From contig NC_090751.1 of assembly GCF_036898095.1 (NCBI RefSeq), forward strand, positions 89,451,883 to 89,515,882: a stretch of 64,000 nt of DNA. Direction: 5' to 3'. Numbering within the stretch: position 1 is the first letter of the stretch; each line of letters starts with the position of its first letter. The DNA is from Palaemon carinicauda (lineage: Eukaryota; Arthropoda; Malacostraca; Decapoda; Palaemonidae). The translations under genes and the position numbers were made by a program. Under the pieces are notes generated by a model that was not told where the DNA came from, made no database searches, and saw only the letters and a program-made list of their open reading frames with translations. This document shows positions 1-11,398 of this stretch, one piece after another.

Positions 1-1595
1 GGAGGAAGAGAAAGCGTTCCAGGAGGAGGAGATCGAGCCCCCACACCAGCCTGTCCAAGAAGAGGGCGAGGTCCTCGAGGAGGAAGTACAGAAGGAAGTA
101 GTCATCGAGGAAGAGCTATATTACCGTTGTCCGACACCGTCGGGAATCCAGCAGGTCGGTTGCAGCTCCAGTGCCTGCCTCGGTGGCTGCTGGATCCACT
201 CCTGTTTCTCTGCACACACTCTCTTCGGCTCCGCTCGCTCGTCGCGTGCAGCTGTTGGCGCGTGCACTTTTACCCCGGCCTAGTAAGTCGGCGGCTCCAC
301 CCGTGTGTAGGGAACTCACGCTGGTTAGGCCCAGCGGCTCGGCCCTAGGATATTTCGTCGCAGCGGCCCCGGCCAAGTTTCGGGATACGTCGCTGCCGTG
401 ACCATCGACCAGCGTCATCCGGGGGGGGTCCCGGGAGGGGGTAGATCCATGACGGCTCCACCCGTGACGGAGGCAGCCACTCCATCACCCAACCAGGAGG
501 GGAGGGAGGCCTCCGCACCCACGGATCCCTCCGCGTTCGAGGAAGCTTCTGACGCGGAGGTATAGATAATGGACGAGCTTTTGGACTCAGGTGAGTGCTC
601 TGCGGACGAGGTCTCATCCTATCAGAAGGTGCTTGCGCTCATCCGATGTCACCATAGGTTGGACGAGCCTCAACCAGCAGCTGAACGAGCTTGGCTCTCT
701 GGTCTGGACAGGGTGGTTGACAATCCTGTCCAGCAGAAACCGTCTCTGACCCTGCTGTTATCACCCGATGTTGTCCTGGGAATGGAACATGTGGACCGTT
801 GTGTGTCAGACCCGAAGAATTCGTTGAGTGCACAGGGTTCCTTCAAACTCCTACCGGGTCTCAAGACCCAGAAGAAATTCTATGTGCCTGACGGTCGTCA
901 TTCAGGGCCCCGCATGTTGGAGGAAGCGGTCACTACCCTGAACCAGGGCAACACGGACGAGCTTAGCCTGAACGCTCCGGTTGTCTTCTCACAAACGGAG
1001 GCCGCCATGATGGAGAACACCGCACTGGACATCGTTAACGTCACCTCTTGGCTGGACTGGTGGGCCTGTATGTAGGCAGGTTTCCAACTCTCGCACGACC
1101 TGTCAGTTACGGACAACCAGGCTCTTCTGCAGGAATTGATCCGCTTGGGGGGGGGGGGTTAAGGCGATGAAATTCCTTACTTTCCAGTCCCTGACCCAAA
1201 CGGCCAACTGGGTCCTGAGGAGAAGGGTCACTGTTCTGAATAGATTACCCCGTAGACTCCCCGAGCGAGAAGCGAAGTTCCTGAGGAACTCTCCCGTCTG
1301 GGGTGAAACGATGTTCTCCCTTTAAACGGTGGCCGAGACGGTGGAGAGAGTCGGCAAAATGAAGGTTTCGTCCGAGCCTAGGCAGCAGTTACCAAGGTGA
1401 CCCCTTGTGATTAGATCTGCTACAGACGGGGCCTACCCGCCTACGCCTCCGGCTAGGCAGGAGGCTTCCGCCTCCTCGTGGCACTAATCTCCTCGGCCCT
1501 CCAGGAGGAGTGGTGCTCAACCTCAAGCCGCCTTTAGACCCAAATACGCAGGGTCGAGGAGAGGCCGGTCCAACCGCCTCCCTGGAAGGAGATAG
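1..1595 (+). pseudogene. gag-like ORF, 3' part, copy A1
   Basis: The first 120 bases are Arg/Ser/Glu-codon-rich and correspond to the RS-rich block of the intact gag in A4 (about 25630-25760). The best open stretch is 569-1075, whose product has the family-conserved block ending S-W-L-D-W-W-A; a stop follows at 1073-1075 where A2 and A4 read on. Similarity continues in other frames past a G10 run near 1147-1156 to a stop near 1595. In DIRS elements this ORF is the nucleocapsid-like protein; the assignment here is by position and by likeness to A4, not by a recognised domain. Confidence 0.75.
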
Positions 1596-1599
1596 GGAG

Positions 1600-3517
1600 A
1601 GAGGCCCCCTACACCTTCCCACGCCCCAGGTGGGGGGATGCCTCAAACATTATTGGTAAGCATGGCGGGACAACGGCGGCGGACCCATGGACGGTGACCG
1701 TTCTCAGGGAGGGGTACAGGATCCCCTTCCTGTCAGAGCCGCCTCCGTTGATCCCCGAACATCGAGCGGAGTGGTTGAGTCCCAAGGACTCAGAGAGGAA
1801 GACAGCTCTGCAAGCAGAAGTGGAGGCTATGCTGAGCAAAGGAGCCCTGCAACCCGTGCACAAGTCGTCACCGTGCTTCTACAGCAGGCTCTTCCTGGTG
1901 GAGAAGGTGACGGGAGGTTGGAGACCAGTAATCGACCTCTCGGCATTGAACAAGTTCATCAGAAAGACCTCTTCAAGATGGACACGCCAAAGTCAGTGAT
2001 GGCAGCCTTGAGAAAAGGGGATTTCATGATGTTCCTGGATCTCAAGGATGCCTACTTTCAGATTCCCGTTCACCCCTCCAGCAGGAAGTTCCTCAGAGTA
2101 AGGTGGGGCTCCCAGACCCTTCAGTTCAGGACCCTCTGCTTTGGTCTGTCGACAGCCCCTCAAGTTTTCACGAGAGTCTTCGCCCTGGTCTCAGTCTGGG
2201 CACACAAGCAGGGCATCAGGCTGATCAGGTACCTCGACAATTGGTTGCTGCTTTCAGCCTCAGAGGCAGACTTAAAGGATCAAGGTGCTCGCCTAGTGAA
2301 TTTCTGCAAAGAGCTCGGGATCACAATCAATCTCGAGAAATCGCAGCTAGTCCCCACCACCGGGATGACGTACCTGGGGATGGTGTTAGAATCCCAGCTG
2401 ACGAGAGCCTTCCCCTCCCAGGAGAGGCTAAACAACCTAGACCAGGGGATTCGACCGTTCCTAGTGGGTACTCCGAGGAGGGCCAAGGATTGGCAGAGGT
2501 TTGTGGGTCATCTGGTCTCGTTGGAGAAATTGGTTCCACAGGGCAGGCTCAAGCTCAGACCAGTCCAATGGAACCTGAAAGACCTCTGGTCAGTGGGGAA
2601 ATCCCCGCAGAAGATAGTTCCGGTTTCCCCTTCCTCCAAGGACGCTCTCCTCTGGTGGTCTAACAGGAGACATACGTCGAAGGGAATTCCGTTCGGCTCC
2701 CCTCCTCCGGAGATGCTGCTCTTCACGGACGCATTGAAGGAGGGTAGGGGAGCTCATCTCCTCGAGGAAACAGCGGAGGGGAAATGGTCAGTGGAGGAAA
2801 AGGCCTGGCACATCAATCTTCTGGAGCTCATGGCCGTACAGAGCGCATTGGTAAGTTTCGCTCGCCTAATCTCGGGGGAACTCGGTAGCTCTCATTTGCG
2901 ACAACGCCACGGTAGTAGCGTACATCAAGAAGCAGGGAGGATTAAGGTCGAAGGAGTTGTGCGACCTCACGGCTCAGGTTCTAGAATGGGCCGTAATGAA
3001 CAACATTCTACTCACGGCCAGATTCATTCCCGGAAAAAGGAACATGCTGGCGGATGGACTAAGCAGGACAGGCCAAGTAGTGGGCTCGGAATGGTCCCTT
3101 CACCCCCAAGTGGCACAGGAAATCTGTTGTTGGGGCTCCCCAGTGATAGACGTGTTCGCCACAAGGCTCAACGCAAAGCTCCCCGTATTCTGCTCCCCGG
3201 TACCAGATCCGACACCAGCCTTCGAGGACGCCTTCCAGCACTCGTGGCATAACCTCGATGTCTACGCCTTTCCCCCCTTCGGGATCATCAGTCAAGTTCT
3301 CAACAGGCTAAGACAATCAAAGTCCACAGAGATTACTTTGGTAGCGGCCTGGTGGCCGGAGAGGGAGTGCTTCGCGGTTCTTCAGGACCTAACCACCTTT
3401 CCTCCGTGGCCCTTACTGGCAAGAGAAGACCTGCTTAGTAAACCTCACTTCCGAAGGGTGCACGAAAACCCTCAGGGGCTGAGGCTACACGCATGGAGGT
3501 TATCAAGCGCCTCTTGA
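1600..3517 (+). pseudogene. RT-RNase H-methyltransferase polyprotein, copy A1 (inactive)
   Basis: Reverse transcriptase motifs are seen in order: F-Y-S-R-L-F-L-V-E-K, R-P-V-I-D-L-S-A-L-N-K, L-D-L-K-D-A-Y-F-Q-I-P, F-G-L-S-T-A-P-Q, then Y-L-D-N in place of the catalytic Y-L-D-D. RNase H (L-L-F-T-D-A) and the DIRS-type methyltransferase-like domain (D-V-F-A-T-R-L-N-A to P-P-F to W-W-P-E-R-E) follow. The frame changes from 2 to 1 near 1975 and back to 2 near 2880-2940, so there are at least two frameshifts besides the Asp-to-Asn change. The stop at 3515-3517 overlaps the recombinase start by 25 nt. Confidence 0.85.
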
Positions 3518-4504
3518 AGAAGCAAGGCTTCTCGGACAAAACTGCGGATAGGATGTCAGGTTATCTGCGGAAGTCCTCATGCGTTGTGTACCAGGCGAAA
3601 TCGGCAACCTTTGTCAAGTGGTGTGCCTCTCGGTATCTGCGGCCCTTAGACGCTTCGGTCCACAATATCGCAGACTTCTTAGTACTGTACACTTGAGGGA
3701 TGACCTAGGAGTCTCCATTCCAGCCATCAAGGGAGTTCGAGTGGTACTGGGACAGGTGTTCCAACTCGGGGCATCAACCTGGGTATCTCGCGCCACATCT
3801 CCATGCTCATCAGGAGCTTTGAGCAGACTTGTGACCCCCGCACCTCGAGGGTTCCCCAGTGGGATGTAGCCGAGGTCCTGTAGGCCCTCTCTCGGCCTCC
3901 GTTCGAGTCACTCTAGATATTCTGGACAAGGACCTCACCCTCAAAGCCGTCTTCTTGCTAGCCCTGGCCTCGGTGAAATGTGTGAGTGAGCTCCACGGTC
4001 TGTCCTTCGAGGTATCCCACTCGAAAGGGTGAAAGGACATGACATTCAAGTTATTGCCGGAGTTCGTAGCGAAGACTTAGAACCCTGCAATTGCGGATCC
4101 CAGGTTTGAGGAATTCTCCATTCCGGCTATTCCGCGTTCGGACAACCCGGAAGACCTGCTCTTGTGCCCCGTAAGGACTATCAGGAAGTACATTAGTAGG
4201 ACGGCCAAACTCAGACCGGCCGTGAAGAGCTTGTTTGTTTCCACAGGCACGGTCGAGAAGGCAGTTTCTAAGAACACCATATCCTTCTGGCTGCGAGACC
4301 CATGATATTAGGGGCCTTAGCACGTCCTTGGCTTTCGACACCAACATGGCAGTAGGCCAGATCTTACGGGCAGGTACTTTGACTAGGCAGTCCACCTTTA
4401 CAGCCCATTACCTCAAGGGCTATGAGAAAGTCCCTGGATGCCTTCTCCATCGGGCCAGTCATTTCGGCTATGCAACAGATTTAGTAGGTTGGGCCCTGGG
4501 GTAG
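3493..4504 (+). pseudogene. DIRS tyrosine recombinase, copy A1 (broken)
   Basis: Starts at ATG 3493 inside the end of the RT ORF (25-nt overlap in another frame), giving M-E-V-I-K-R-L-L. The first frame ends at 3694-3696; further similarity continues in other frames, with the C-terminal part at about 4290-4504 containing H-D-I-R-G-L (the H-x-x-R box) and T-A-H-Y-L-K (the nucleophilic Tyr). Some sequence upstream of the H-x-x-R box is missing compared with A2. In the family this enzyme integrates the circular DNA intermediate instead of a DDE integrase. Confidence 0.85.
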
Positions 4505-4809
4505 CCCGTGGGAAGTAATCGTAAGCGACACAGGTTCCTCCTTACTATCCCCCTTCCTTGCTACCCTCTATTCTTTTCCCGATACCCCATCCTTGTTCCC
4601 CCATCCTTCCATGTGAGAGTGGGACGTTGAGGCACATGTCTGGATTATAAATAAAAGGTGAGTTGTACATAAGGTAGACTTTTGCGTGCTTTCCTCGTCT
4701 CTCCTACCTTTCCCTGGGAGTTCCAAACCTAGCCTCCTATTTGGGTCATGTACCTCAGCAAGTCTCGTATACACCGAACTGTAAGCCACTCCCTCCTCCT
4801 AAAGTATGT
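4505..4809 (+). other. A1 3' untranslated segment
   Basis: Pyrimidine-rich non-coding sequence between the recombinase and the ICR; the same layout with similar words (ACACAGGTTCCT, CTCCCACCTCCTAAG) occurs in A3 and A5. No gene seen. Confidence 0.6.
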
Positions 4810-4914
4810 CTCCTAAGAAAGTAGTTCGAGGTAAGTACCCCGTGTTGGAGCAAATCACAAATTTTAAGTAATTTGTATTTTTCCTAACAGTACTTACCTC
4901 GAACTACTTTCGGG
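4810..4914 (+). repeat. Internal complementary region (ICR), copy A1
   Basis: First half (CTCCTAAGAAAGTAG to GGAGCAAAT) is the reverse complement of the family left end; second half (CACAAATTTTAAG to TACTTTCGGG) is the reverse complement of this copy's right end. Joining both ends in this way is the diagnostic DIRS1 arrangement used to complete the circular DNA. Confidence 0.9.
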
Positions 4915-4976
4915 TTATGGCCCTCCCATCCTGCCCCGAGTATCTCACAGGAGTTCGAGGAGGACTTAAACATACG

Positions 4977-5192
4977 CTTACTGACGAGCTAACAAGCGCG
5001 ACCCCACGCGCTGACCCAGGGTCGCCCCAGGGCGAGTATCCTTCCACCCCGGAGCGCCCCTACAAGGTAGCGGAGAGAGGGGTAACTACACAAAATTCTT
5101 GGTCGGTGATTAAGGAGATCCCAGATCCTTGTAAGAAAGTAGTTCGAGGTAAGTACTGTTAGGAAAAATACAAATTACTTAAAATTTGTGAT
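4977..5192 (+). repeat. Right inverted terminal repeat, copy A1
   Basis: Runs in reverse complement to the left repeats of A3 and A5, ending CTAAGAAAGTAG ... TTAGGAAAAATAC ... TTTGTGAT. It is degenerate internally (its own left partner is outside the window). Confidence 0.8.
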
Positions 5193-5735
5193 ATTTATGT
5201 CACGGTAGAAGAAAATAACATGTGATGCAAAGACTCGATGCTAACAATGGTCTAGCAAAAGTGGAAAAGAAGTAAATGAAAATATTTAAATCAAATCAAA
5301 TGAAGGCCTGTCATGTAAGTTGGACTTTTAGCTGTATAAATTAATGAAACTGAAATAGATATGAATTATAGAAAATGAAATAATTGTGGACTAGTTGTAG
5401 AATGATTAAGGTTGCAACATATTGTGATTTTTTGTGTACCCTAATGCTTGGACCTAAAAGGGGTTAGCGCTGTCAGTGCACCTCACACAGTAAACTGTAG
5501 GCATTACTCGGGACGTTGCAACATTCCTTGAGTGCTCAAGATTTATATCCTTCTACATGACTTCCATGTCAGCTTCCTTTCTGTCCAACCTTTAACATAC
5601 TCGTAATAGTATAACCACTGGATCTTCTCGCCCTTGTTGCACTTGGGTGCTGAATGACCTTACAGGCCCCAGCACTGTGCTATGTACCTCATCCATCTGC
5701 ATATTTGGGCAAGATGGAATAAGCCAATAATCAAA
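5193..5735 (+). other. Spacer between A1 and A2; probable old repeat tail
   Basis: AT-rich intron-like DNA. The part around 5560-5690, with GCTGAATGACCTTACAGG and GCCCCAGCACTGTGC, resembles a 3' end common to arthropod non-LTR elements; this is recognition from memory and is weak. No coding sequence seen. Confidence 0.4.
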
Positions 5736-5935
5736 ATTTGTTCCAACACGAATACTTACCTCGAACTACTTTCTTAGGAGTTACTGGTAATCTCCTCTCT
5801 ACCGACCAGAGTTTTGCGTAGATTACCCCCCACCCTGCTTTCTAAGGAGGCCTACCCCCGGCATTAAGGAATGTGCCCCGAGGGTAGGCTTATCGTAGGT
5901 CGATGCCCGGCTGGGTCAGCTCATCAGTAAGTTCT
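5736..5935 (+). repeat. Left inverted terminal repeat, copy A2
   Basis: About 200 bp that pair in reverse complement with 11884-12102 (for example GCATTAAGGAATGTGCCCCG at left versus its complement at right). Starts at the AT crossover dinucleotide. Confidence 0.9.
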
Positions 5936-6099
5936 CTGGTCGCGACGTGTGAACACCTCGCTCTCGTTCTCTATCGATCCTTTGTGTGCGTTCTAGTGCC
6001 CCACGTGTTCCCCGCGTGGTAACTTGTGTTTTCCAGTGTACTTTTCCCGGGTGCTCCTGTGTGTTCACCTTCCCCCCGTGTGCTTTCCCAGTGCTTTCA

Positions 6100-7458
6100 T
6101 TGATTCCCTTCAAGGAATTAATTGCTGAAGGGGACGAGGTAAGTCAGTTGTGGGAAAGTGCCCATTGCTCTTCCCCAGGAGTTTGAGTGGGTGCGGTATA
6201 GCACCAAGAAGAAGTAGGCGACGAAGAGGTCGCCTAAGAAGACTAGCGCCCCTTCCCCCCTTGCTTCGCCGGGCGTCTCGTCTGACAGAGCTTCCCTACC
6301 ACCCTCCCCTACCCAGAGTAGGAGACGAGGTAGGTCCGTTGTGGGGAAGGTAACTCCTAAGAAAGTAGTTCGAGGTAAGTATTCGGGTTGGAATAAATAA
6401 AAAATTTCAAGTAATTTTTGTTTTTCCCTGACATACTTACCGAGAACTACTTTCGGGAGTGTGTTGGGAGACGGAGTCCTGGTGCAAGCAAGCCACGTCT
6501 CCTCTGATGACCCCATGTGGGGGTAAAATGTCCCTAATTCCTCTCCAGTCTCTTTGGCGTATTTTTCAGTCACTTCTGCAGCCGAGGACGTCGCCGAGAA
6601 GGAGCCTCCCAAGTCTGTATTGCAGCGTTCCCCGGACCGGCAGTCCAGGGATTTCTCGCCACGAAGGCCATCCTCCAGACGTAGATATAACCCTCGCAGG
6701 GAGAAATGCGAGAAGGCCTCTTCAGGCAGGCGTAAGGCCGCGAAGCTTCCGGTTCACCCCGCCAGCGGGGGGAACCGTGCTTCCTTACGGGCAGCCTGGC
6801 CGAATCAGCACAGCTGGTTCGGCCCTCGGACTTAATGGAACGGTTCCCTCCGTCGGGTCAGCCCACGGGGATCCGCGTCCTCGTCCCCCAGAGAGAATAC
6901 ACGAACGGTAGTCCTCGACGGCACGGCGATGCCAGTTCTGATCCCCGAACCTGGTGCGGAGGCTCCCGCCGGGGAAGACCGGTACCACCGCAAGGGAGTG
7001 CCTGGTATTCCAGAACCGAAGCACCCGGTGGGGAGTGCCCGGTGACCCGGCTCCTCGGGATCAGGCCGTAGGAAGGACTCTACAGGTAAGCGTAAGTCCA
7101 CGAAGCCTCCGGTTCACCCTGCCCAGCGGGGGGAAACGCGCTTCTTGTCGGGCAGCCTGGCCGAACCAGCCCAGCTGGTGCGGCCTTCGGGTCGGAAGGA
7201 ACGGTTCCCGCTGTCGGGTCAGCCCACGGGAACCGCGTCCTCGTCACCCAGAGCCCTTGAGCGGACGAGAGTCCCCGCTGAGTCGGCGATGCCTGCGTTA
7301 ACCCAGGCCCCTGGTGCGGACGTCCCCGCCGATGAAGTCCAGTACCTCAGTAGGACGGCACCCCTAGCTCCAAGAACCAGACGTCAGGTCGGTGTGCCCG
7401 GTAACCCAGCTCCCCGGTCCCAAGCCGAGACCTCGGCTGACGGGAGGGAGGGTTCCCA
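6100..7458 (+). pseudogene. gag-like ORF, 5' part, copy A2 (rearranged)
   Basis: Decayed gag. The normal start with its Cys-rich segment is missing: the 5' non-coding part runs directly into a block (about 6136-6345) that matches A3 and carries stops. An ICR-like insert follows at 6351-6455. From about 6612 the sequence becomes A4-like (compare 25801). A segment of 360 bp starting near 6719 is repeated from near 7079, in register with codons (120 codons), where A4 has one unit. The Arg/Ser-rich block seen in A4 is absent. Frame changes near 7450 before the intact C-terminal part. Confidence 0.75.
6351..6455 (+). repeat. Ectopic ICR-like sequence inside A2 gag
   Basis: Starts AACTCCTAAGAAAGTAG, passes GGTTGGAATAAAT at the end-to-end junction and finishes GAGAACTACTTTC: a second copy of the ICR found normally only near the 3' end (11718-11820). 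It replaces about 80 bp present at the homologous place in A3. Confidence 0.85.
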
Positions 7459-8424
7459 ATGGGGGACTCGGCCTATAGGAGGGTGGTTGCCCTTATCAGG
7501 AGGCACCACAAGATTGAGGAACCTGCGGCTACGGACGAAGGCTACTGGAGGTCAAGCCTGTTACGGATTATGCAGACCCCTACCCAACCTAAGACATCTC
7601 TAGCGCTTCCTCTAGCCCGAGATCTGGTCCTAGGGCAGGAGTATGTGGACAAAGTGGTGGCTAGTAATGCCGAAGCCCCCAAAACCCAGAGTTCCTCAAA
7701 ATTGCTCCAGGGCCTCAAGACGCAGAGCAAAGTATATGTGCCAGAGGGGCGTCGCCCAGGCCCCTGTAAGGTAGAGTCATCCATCGACATCCTGAGTCAG
7801 GGCGTCTCAGACGATAGGGCCTCTTCGGCCCTGGTCTGTTTCTCGCCAGCAGAGGCCTCCATGATGGAGGAAATGTCGAGAGATTTAGGGAACGTCTCCT
7901 CTTGGCTAGACTGGTGGGCTTCCACCTTGGTAGGTGTACAAGCCTCGTTCGACGCCGTGGACCCTGACCAGCAAGGCCTCCTGAGAGACCTTATTACCTC
8001 CGGGGGTAAAACCCTTAAATTTTTAACTTACCAGTCGCTCGCCCTGACGGCTAACTGGGTACTCCGTAAGAGAGACACCGTACTGACGAAGGTGTCCCGG
8101 AAGGTACCAGACAGGGAAGCGCGGGCCATATGGAGCTTACCCTTGTGGGGAGAGTCCTTGTTTCCCCTGAAGGAACTAGAGGCCATCATGGAGAAGGTCT
8201 CGAAGAAGAAGGAGTCTAACAACCCCAGACCTACGCCTTCGAGGAGACCGCCCTACAAGAGGTCCGTCTCGGATAGTGCCGCGACGTCCCAGGCCTCTCC
8301 CAGCACTACGAGGAGAGAGGCTCCCTCTTCCTCCTGGTCCGCAACGCCTCAGCCCCCCCGCAGGGGAGCTCCAGCGCCTTCAAGCTCCTTCAGGTCGGGT
8401 TACTCTGCCTCTAGGAGAGGCTGA
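7459..8424 (+). CDS. gag-like protein, C-terminal 321 residues, copy A2
   Basis: Open for 321 codons from an internal ATG. It holds the family-conserved block: R-R-H-H at the start, S-S-K-L-L-Q-G-L-K-T-Q, Y-V-P-E-G-R, S-S-W-L-D-W-W-A-S-T-L-V-G-V-Q near residue 148, and F-P-L-K-E-L-E-A-I-M-E-K-V near 251. The tail is Ser/Pro/Arg-rich and ends R-R-G. This is the capsid/nucleocapsid-like product by position; I know no catalytic role for it. As a real full-length protein it would need the broken 5' part, so this is an intact piece of a pseudogene. Its end overlaps the RT frame, which is +1 relative to it. Confidence 0.7.
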   Translation: MGDSAYRRVVALIRRHHKIEEPAATDEGYWRSSLLRIMQTPTQPKTSLALPLARDLVLGQEYVDKVVASNAEAPKTQSSSKLLQGLKTQSKVYVPEGRRPGPCKVESSIDILSQGVSDDRASSALVCFSPAEASMMEEMSRDLGNVSSWLDWWASTLVGVQASFDAVDPDQQGLLRDLITSGGKTLKFLTYQSLALTANWVLRKRDTVLTKVSRKVPDREARAIWSLPLWGESLFPLKELEAIMEKVSKKKESNNPRPTPSRRPPYKRSVSDSAATSQASPSTTRREAPSSSWSATPQPPRRGAPAPSSSFRSGYSASRRG

Positions 8425-8444
8425 TCAGGCCGCTCCTCCAGAAG

Positions 8445-10375
8445 AAGATAGAGTGGGAGGCCCCCTATCCCCGCCCAAGCCTCGGGTTGGGGGATACCTC
8501 AGACTTCATTGGCAAGCATGGAAGGCTCACGAAGCAGAGCCTTGGACAGTGTCCGTACTAAAGGAGGGCTACAGACTTCCGTTCTTAACAGAACCATCCC
8601 CTCTTATCCCGGCCAGCCGGGCGGAATGGCTAGCTCCCAGAGACCCGTTAAAGAGGACCGCCCTTCCAGAGGAGGTGTCCTCCATGTTAGAGAAGGGCGC
8701 CATGGAAGAAGTTCTTCTCCCAGGGCCAGGTTTCTACAGTCGTCTGTTCCTGGTAGAAAAAGCGACGGGGGGGTGGAGACCGGTTATATATCTGTCGGTT
8801 CTCAACAAATTCATCAAGAAGACGGACTTCAAAATGGACACTCCGAAGTCAGTCCTGCTGTCCTTGAGGGAGAAAGATTACATGATGACCATAGACCTCA
8901 AGGATGCATACTTCCAAATTCCGATCCACCCCTCGAGTCGAAAGTTCCTCCGGGTAAAATGGGGCTCCCAGATCCTGCAATTCAGGACCCTTTGCTTCGG
9001 ACTGTCAACAGCGCCCCAGGTGTTCACGAGAGTCTTCACGACTGTCTCAGTGTGGGCTCACGAACGAGGCATTCGCCTCATCCGATACCTGGACGACTGG
9101 TTGCTTCTTTCCGCCTCAAAGGGCCTCTTGGAGGAACAAGGGATGAAACTCCTCCAGTTTTGCAAGGATCTGGGGATCGTAATCAACCCGAAGAAGTCAA
9201 ACCTATCCCCATCCACCAGAATGAACTACTTGGGAATGACATTGGATACCATTCTGGGAAAAGCCTTCCCTTCGGAGGACAGTATAGGGAACCTCATGAA
9301 TATCATTTAGCCGTTCCTGTCAGAGCGTCCCAAGAGAGCGAAAGACTGGCAGAAGTTGATAGGTCACCTGGTCTCATTGGAGAAACTAGTTCCCCAAGGG
9401 AGGGTAAGGCTCAGAGCCATACAATGGAACCTGAAGAACCTCTGGTGCCAACTGGATTCACAACAGGTTCTAATCCCAGTCCTACCAAACACGAGACCCT
9501 CCCTGGAATGGTGGCATTGCCGGTCGAACTCACTCAAGGGGATGCCCTTCGGGAGCGATCCACCCGAGTTACTACTGTTCACAGACGCCTCCAACCAAGG
9601 GTGGGGAGCCCATCTCCTCGACGAAACAGCACGAGGGACCTGGTTGGACGGGGAGAAAGAACTCCACATCAATGTCCTGGAGTTGAAGGCAGTCCAGAAG
9701 GCTTACCTACTCTTCGCGAGTCTGCTAAAGGGAAACACCGTGGCGTTGATGTGCGACAACGCCACGGTAGTGGCATACATAAAGAAACAAGGAGGTTTGA
9801 AATCGAAGGAGTTGTGCGATCTCACCATAGAAATTCTAGATTGGGCAGAAGAGAACCAAGTGGTGTTGTTAGCAAGGTTCATTCACGGGAAGAAAAACGT
9901 TCTGGCCGACAGTCTCAGCAGAATGGGCCAGATAGTAGGGACAGAATGGTCCCTTCTTCCGGAAGTAGCCAAGCTCATCATCCAACGTTGGGGTTCCCCG
10001 GTGATGGACCTCTTTGCAACAAAACTCAACGCCCAACTCCCCGTCTATTGCTCTCCTGTGCCAGACCCGAAAGCAGCCTTAGAAGACGCCTTTCAGCACA
10101 AGGGGGACAATCTAGATGTGTACGCTTTTCCCCCTTTCACGTTGATAAGGCAGGTGCTCAACAGAGTAAGGACAGCCCGAAACCTAAAGATGACTTTGGT
10201 AGCGCCCTGGTGGCTGGAGAGAGAGTGGTTCGCGGACCTAAAAGACCTATCGAGTCAACTGCCGTGGCCTCTGCCCGACAGGTCAGACCTTCTACATCAG
10301 CCTCATTTTCTCAGGCTCCACGACAACCCACTCTCCTTACGTCTTCACGCCTGGAGACTATCGAGCGGCTCCTGA
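8445..10375 (+). pseudogene. RT-RNase H-methyltransferase polyprotein, copy A2 (one premature stop)
   Basis: One reading frame (frame 2) carries the whole polyprotein except for a TAG at 9308-9310, where A4 has a Leu codon. RT motifs: L-F-L-V-E-K-A-T-G-G-W-R-P-V, I-D-L-K-D-A-Y-F-Q-I-P, F-G-L-S-T-A-P-Q, and intact Y-L-D-D. RNase H: L-L-L-F-T-D-A-S, L-E-L-K-A-V-Q, C-D-N-A-T-V-V-A-Y, N-V-L-A-D-S-L-S-R. Methyltransferase-like domain: M-D-L-F-A-T-K-L-N-A-Q, Y-A-F-P-P-F, A-P-W-W. No ATG precedes the RT domain in this frame; the frame is open into the gag end. Confidence 0.88.
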
Positions 10376-11398
10376 AGAAAGAAGGATATTCTTCTTCCAC
10401 GGCTAAGAGAATGTCTCTATACCCGAGAAAGTCGTCAGCCGCGGTCTACCAGGCTAAGTGGGCCTCCTTCACGTAGTGGTGCTCTGAGAGGCACATTAAA
10501 CCTCTTAAGGCCTCTGTCTCAGACATAGCAGATTTTCTGGTATTTCTTAGAGACAAGGTGGGAATGTCAATCCCAGCCATAAAAGGAGTTCGGGCCGCCT
10601 TAGGCCAAGTCTTCCTCCTGAAGGGCATCGACCTGGGGGCCTCGAGACACATAGCGATGCTTGTCAAGAGTTTCGAGCAGTCCTGCCCCCCCACAGGCGA
10701 GTAGGGTGCCCCAGTGGGACTTAGCCAAGGTCCGGAAGATGCTGTGTCGTCCCCCCTTTGAACCTTTGAAGGATATCGTGGACAGAGATCTCACCCTCAA
10801 GGCCGTTTTCTTGCTGGCCTTGGCGTCCGCTAAGAGAGTGGGAGAGATCCATGGTCTGTCATACGACGTTTCTCATTCGAAGGGGTGGAAAGAAGTATCC
10901 TTCAAGTTCGTGCCTTCTTTTGTGGCTAAGACTCAGAACCCAGCAGTCTGGGATCCGAAGTTCGAAGGTTTCTCAATTCCTGCCATCCCTAGGACGGGTA
11001 ATGCAGAAGATTTAAAATTATGCCCTGTACGAACAATTAGAAAATACCTGGAAGGAACAGCTCATCTCCGCCCAGGCATCAGGAGCCTCTTCGTATCCAC
11101 AGGTATTAATAAGAAACAAGTTTCCAAGAACACCATTTCCTTCTGGTTGAGACAAGTTATTGCCAGAGCCTACAAGGAAGATGGCATAGCAATGCCAGGC
11201 ACCCCCCGACCTCATGACATCAGGGGCCTGAGCTCCTCCTTAGCCTTTGAGAAAAACATGGCAGTGGGTCAGATCCTGCGAGCAGGTACTTGGTCGAACC
11301 AGTCAACCTTTACTGCCCATTACCTCAAGGACTACTCGAGGAAGTCCTTAGACGGGTTCTCCATTGGAACAGTCATCTCCGCCCTCCAAGCGGTGTAA
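10350..11398 (+). pseudogene. DIRS tyrosine recombinase, copy A2 (one stop, one frameshift)
   Basis: Begins at the R-L-E-T-I-E-R-L-L segment overlapping the RT stop; the homologous ATG of A1 and A3 is CTG here. A TAG at 10474-10476 replaces a Lys codon, and a seventh C in the run at 10686-10692 shifts the frame (six would keep it open). From 10661 the catalytic half is open to 11398: A-S-A-K-R-V-G-E-I-H (first catalytic Arg), P-H-D-I-R-G-L (His-x-x-Arg) and F-T-A-H-Y-L-K-D-Y (nucleophilic Tyr), so the active-site residues are all kept. Confidence 0.9.

Larger units (their letters stand above)
1..5192 (+). mobile_element. DIRS1-like retrotransposon copy A1 (5' end outside window)
   Basis: Decayed DIRS1-like (tyrosine-recombinase) retrotransposon, in order gag tail, RT-RNase H-methyltransferase, tyrosine recombinase, internal complementary region, right inverted repeat. 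Its left end lies before base 1. The 3' terminus is placed after TTTGTGAT because the ICR junction shows the same string in reverse complement. It belongs to the subfamily with TTTGTGAT ends, shared with A3 and A5. Multiple frameshifts and a changed RT catalytic residue show it cannot be autonomous. Confidence 0.9.
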
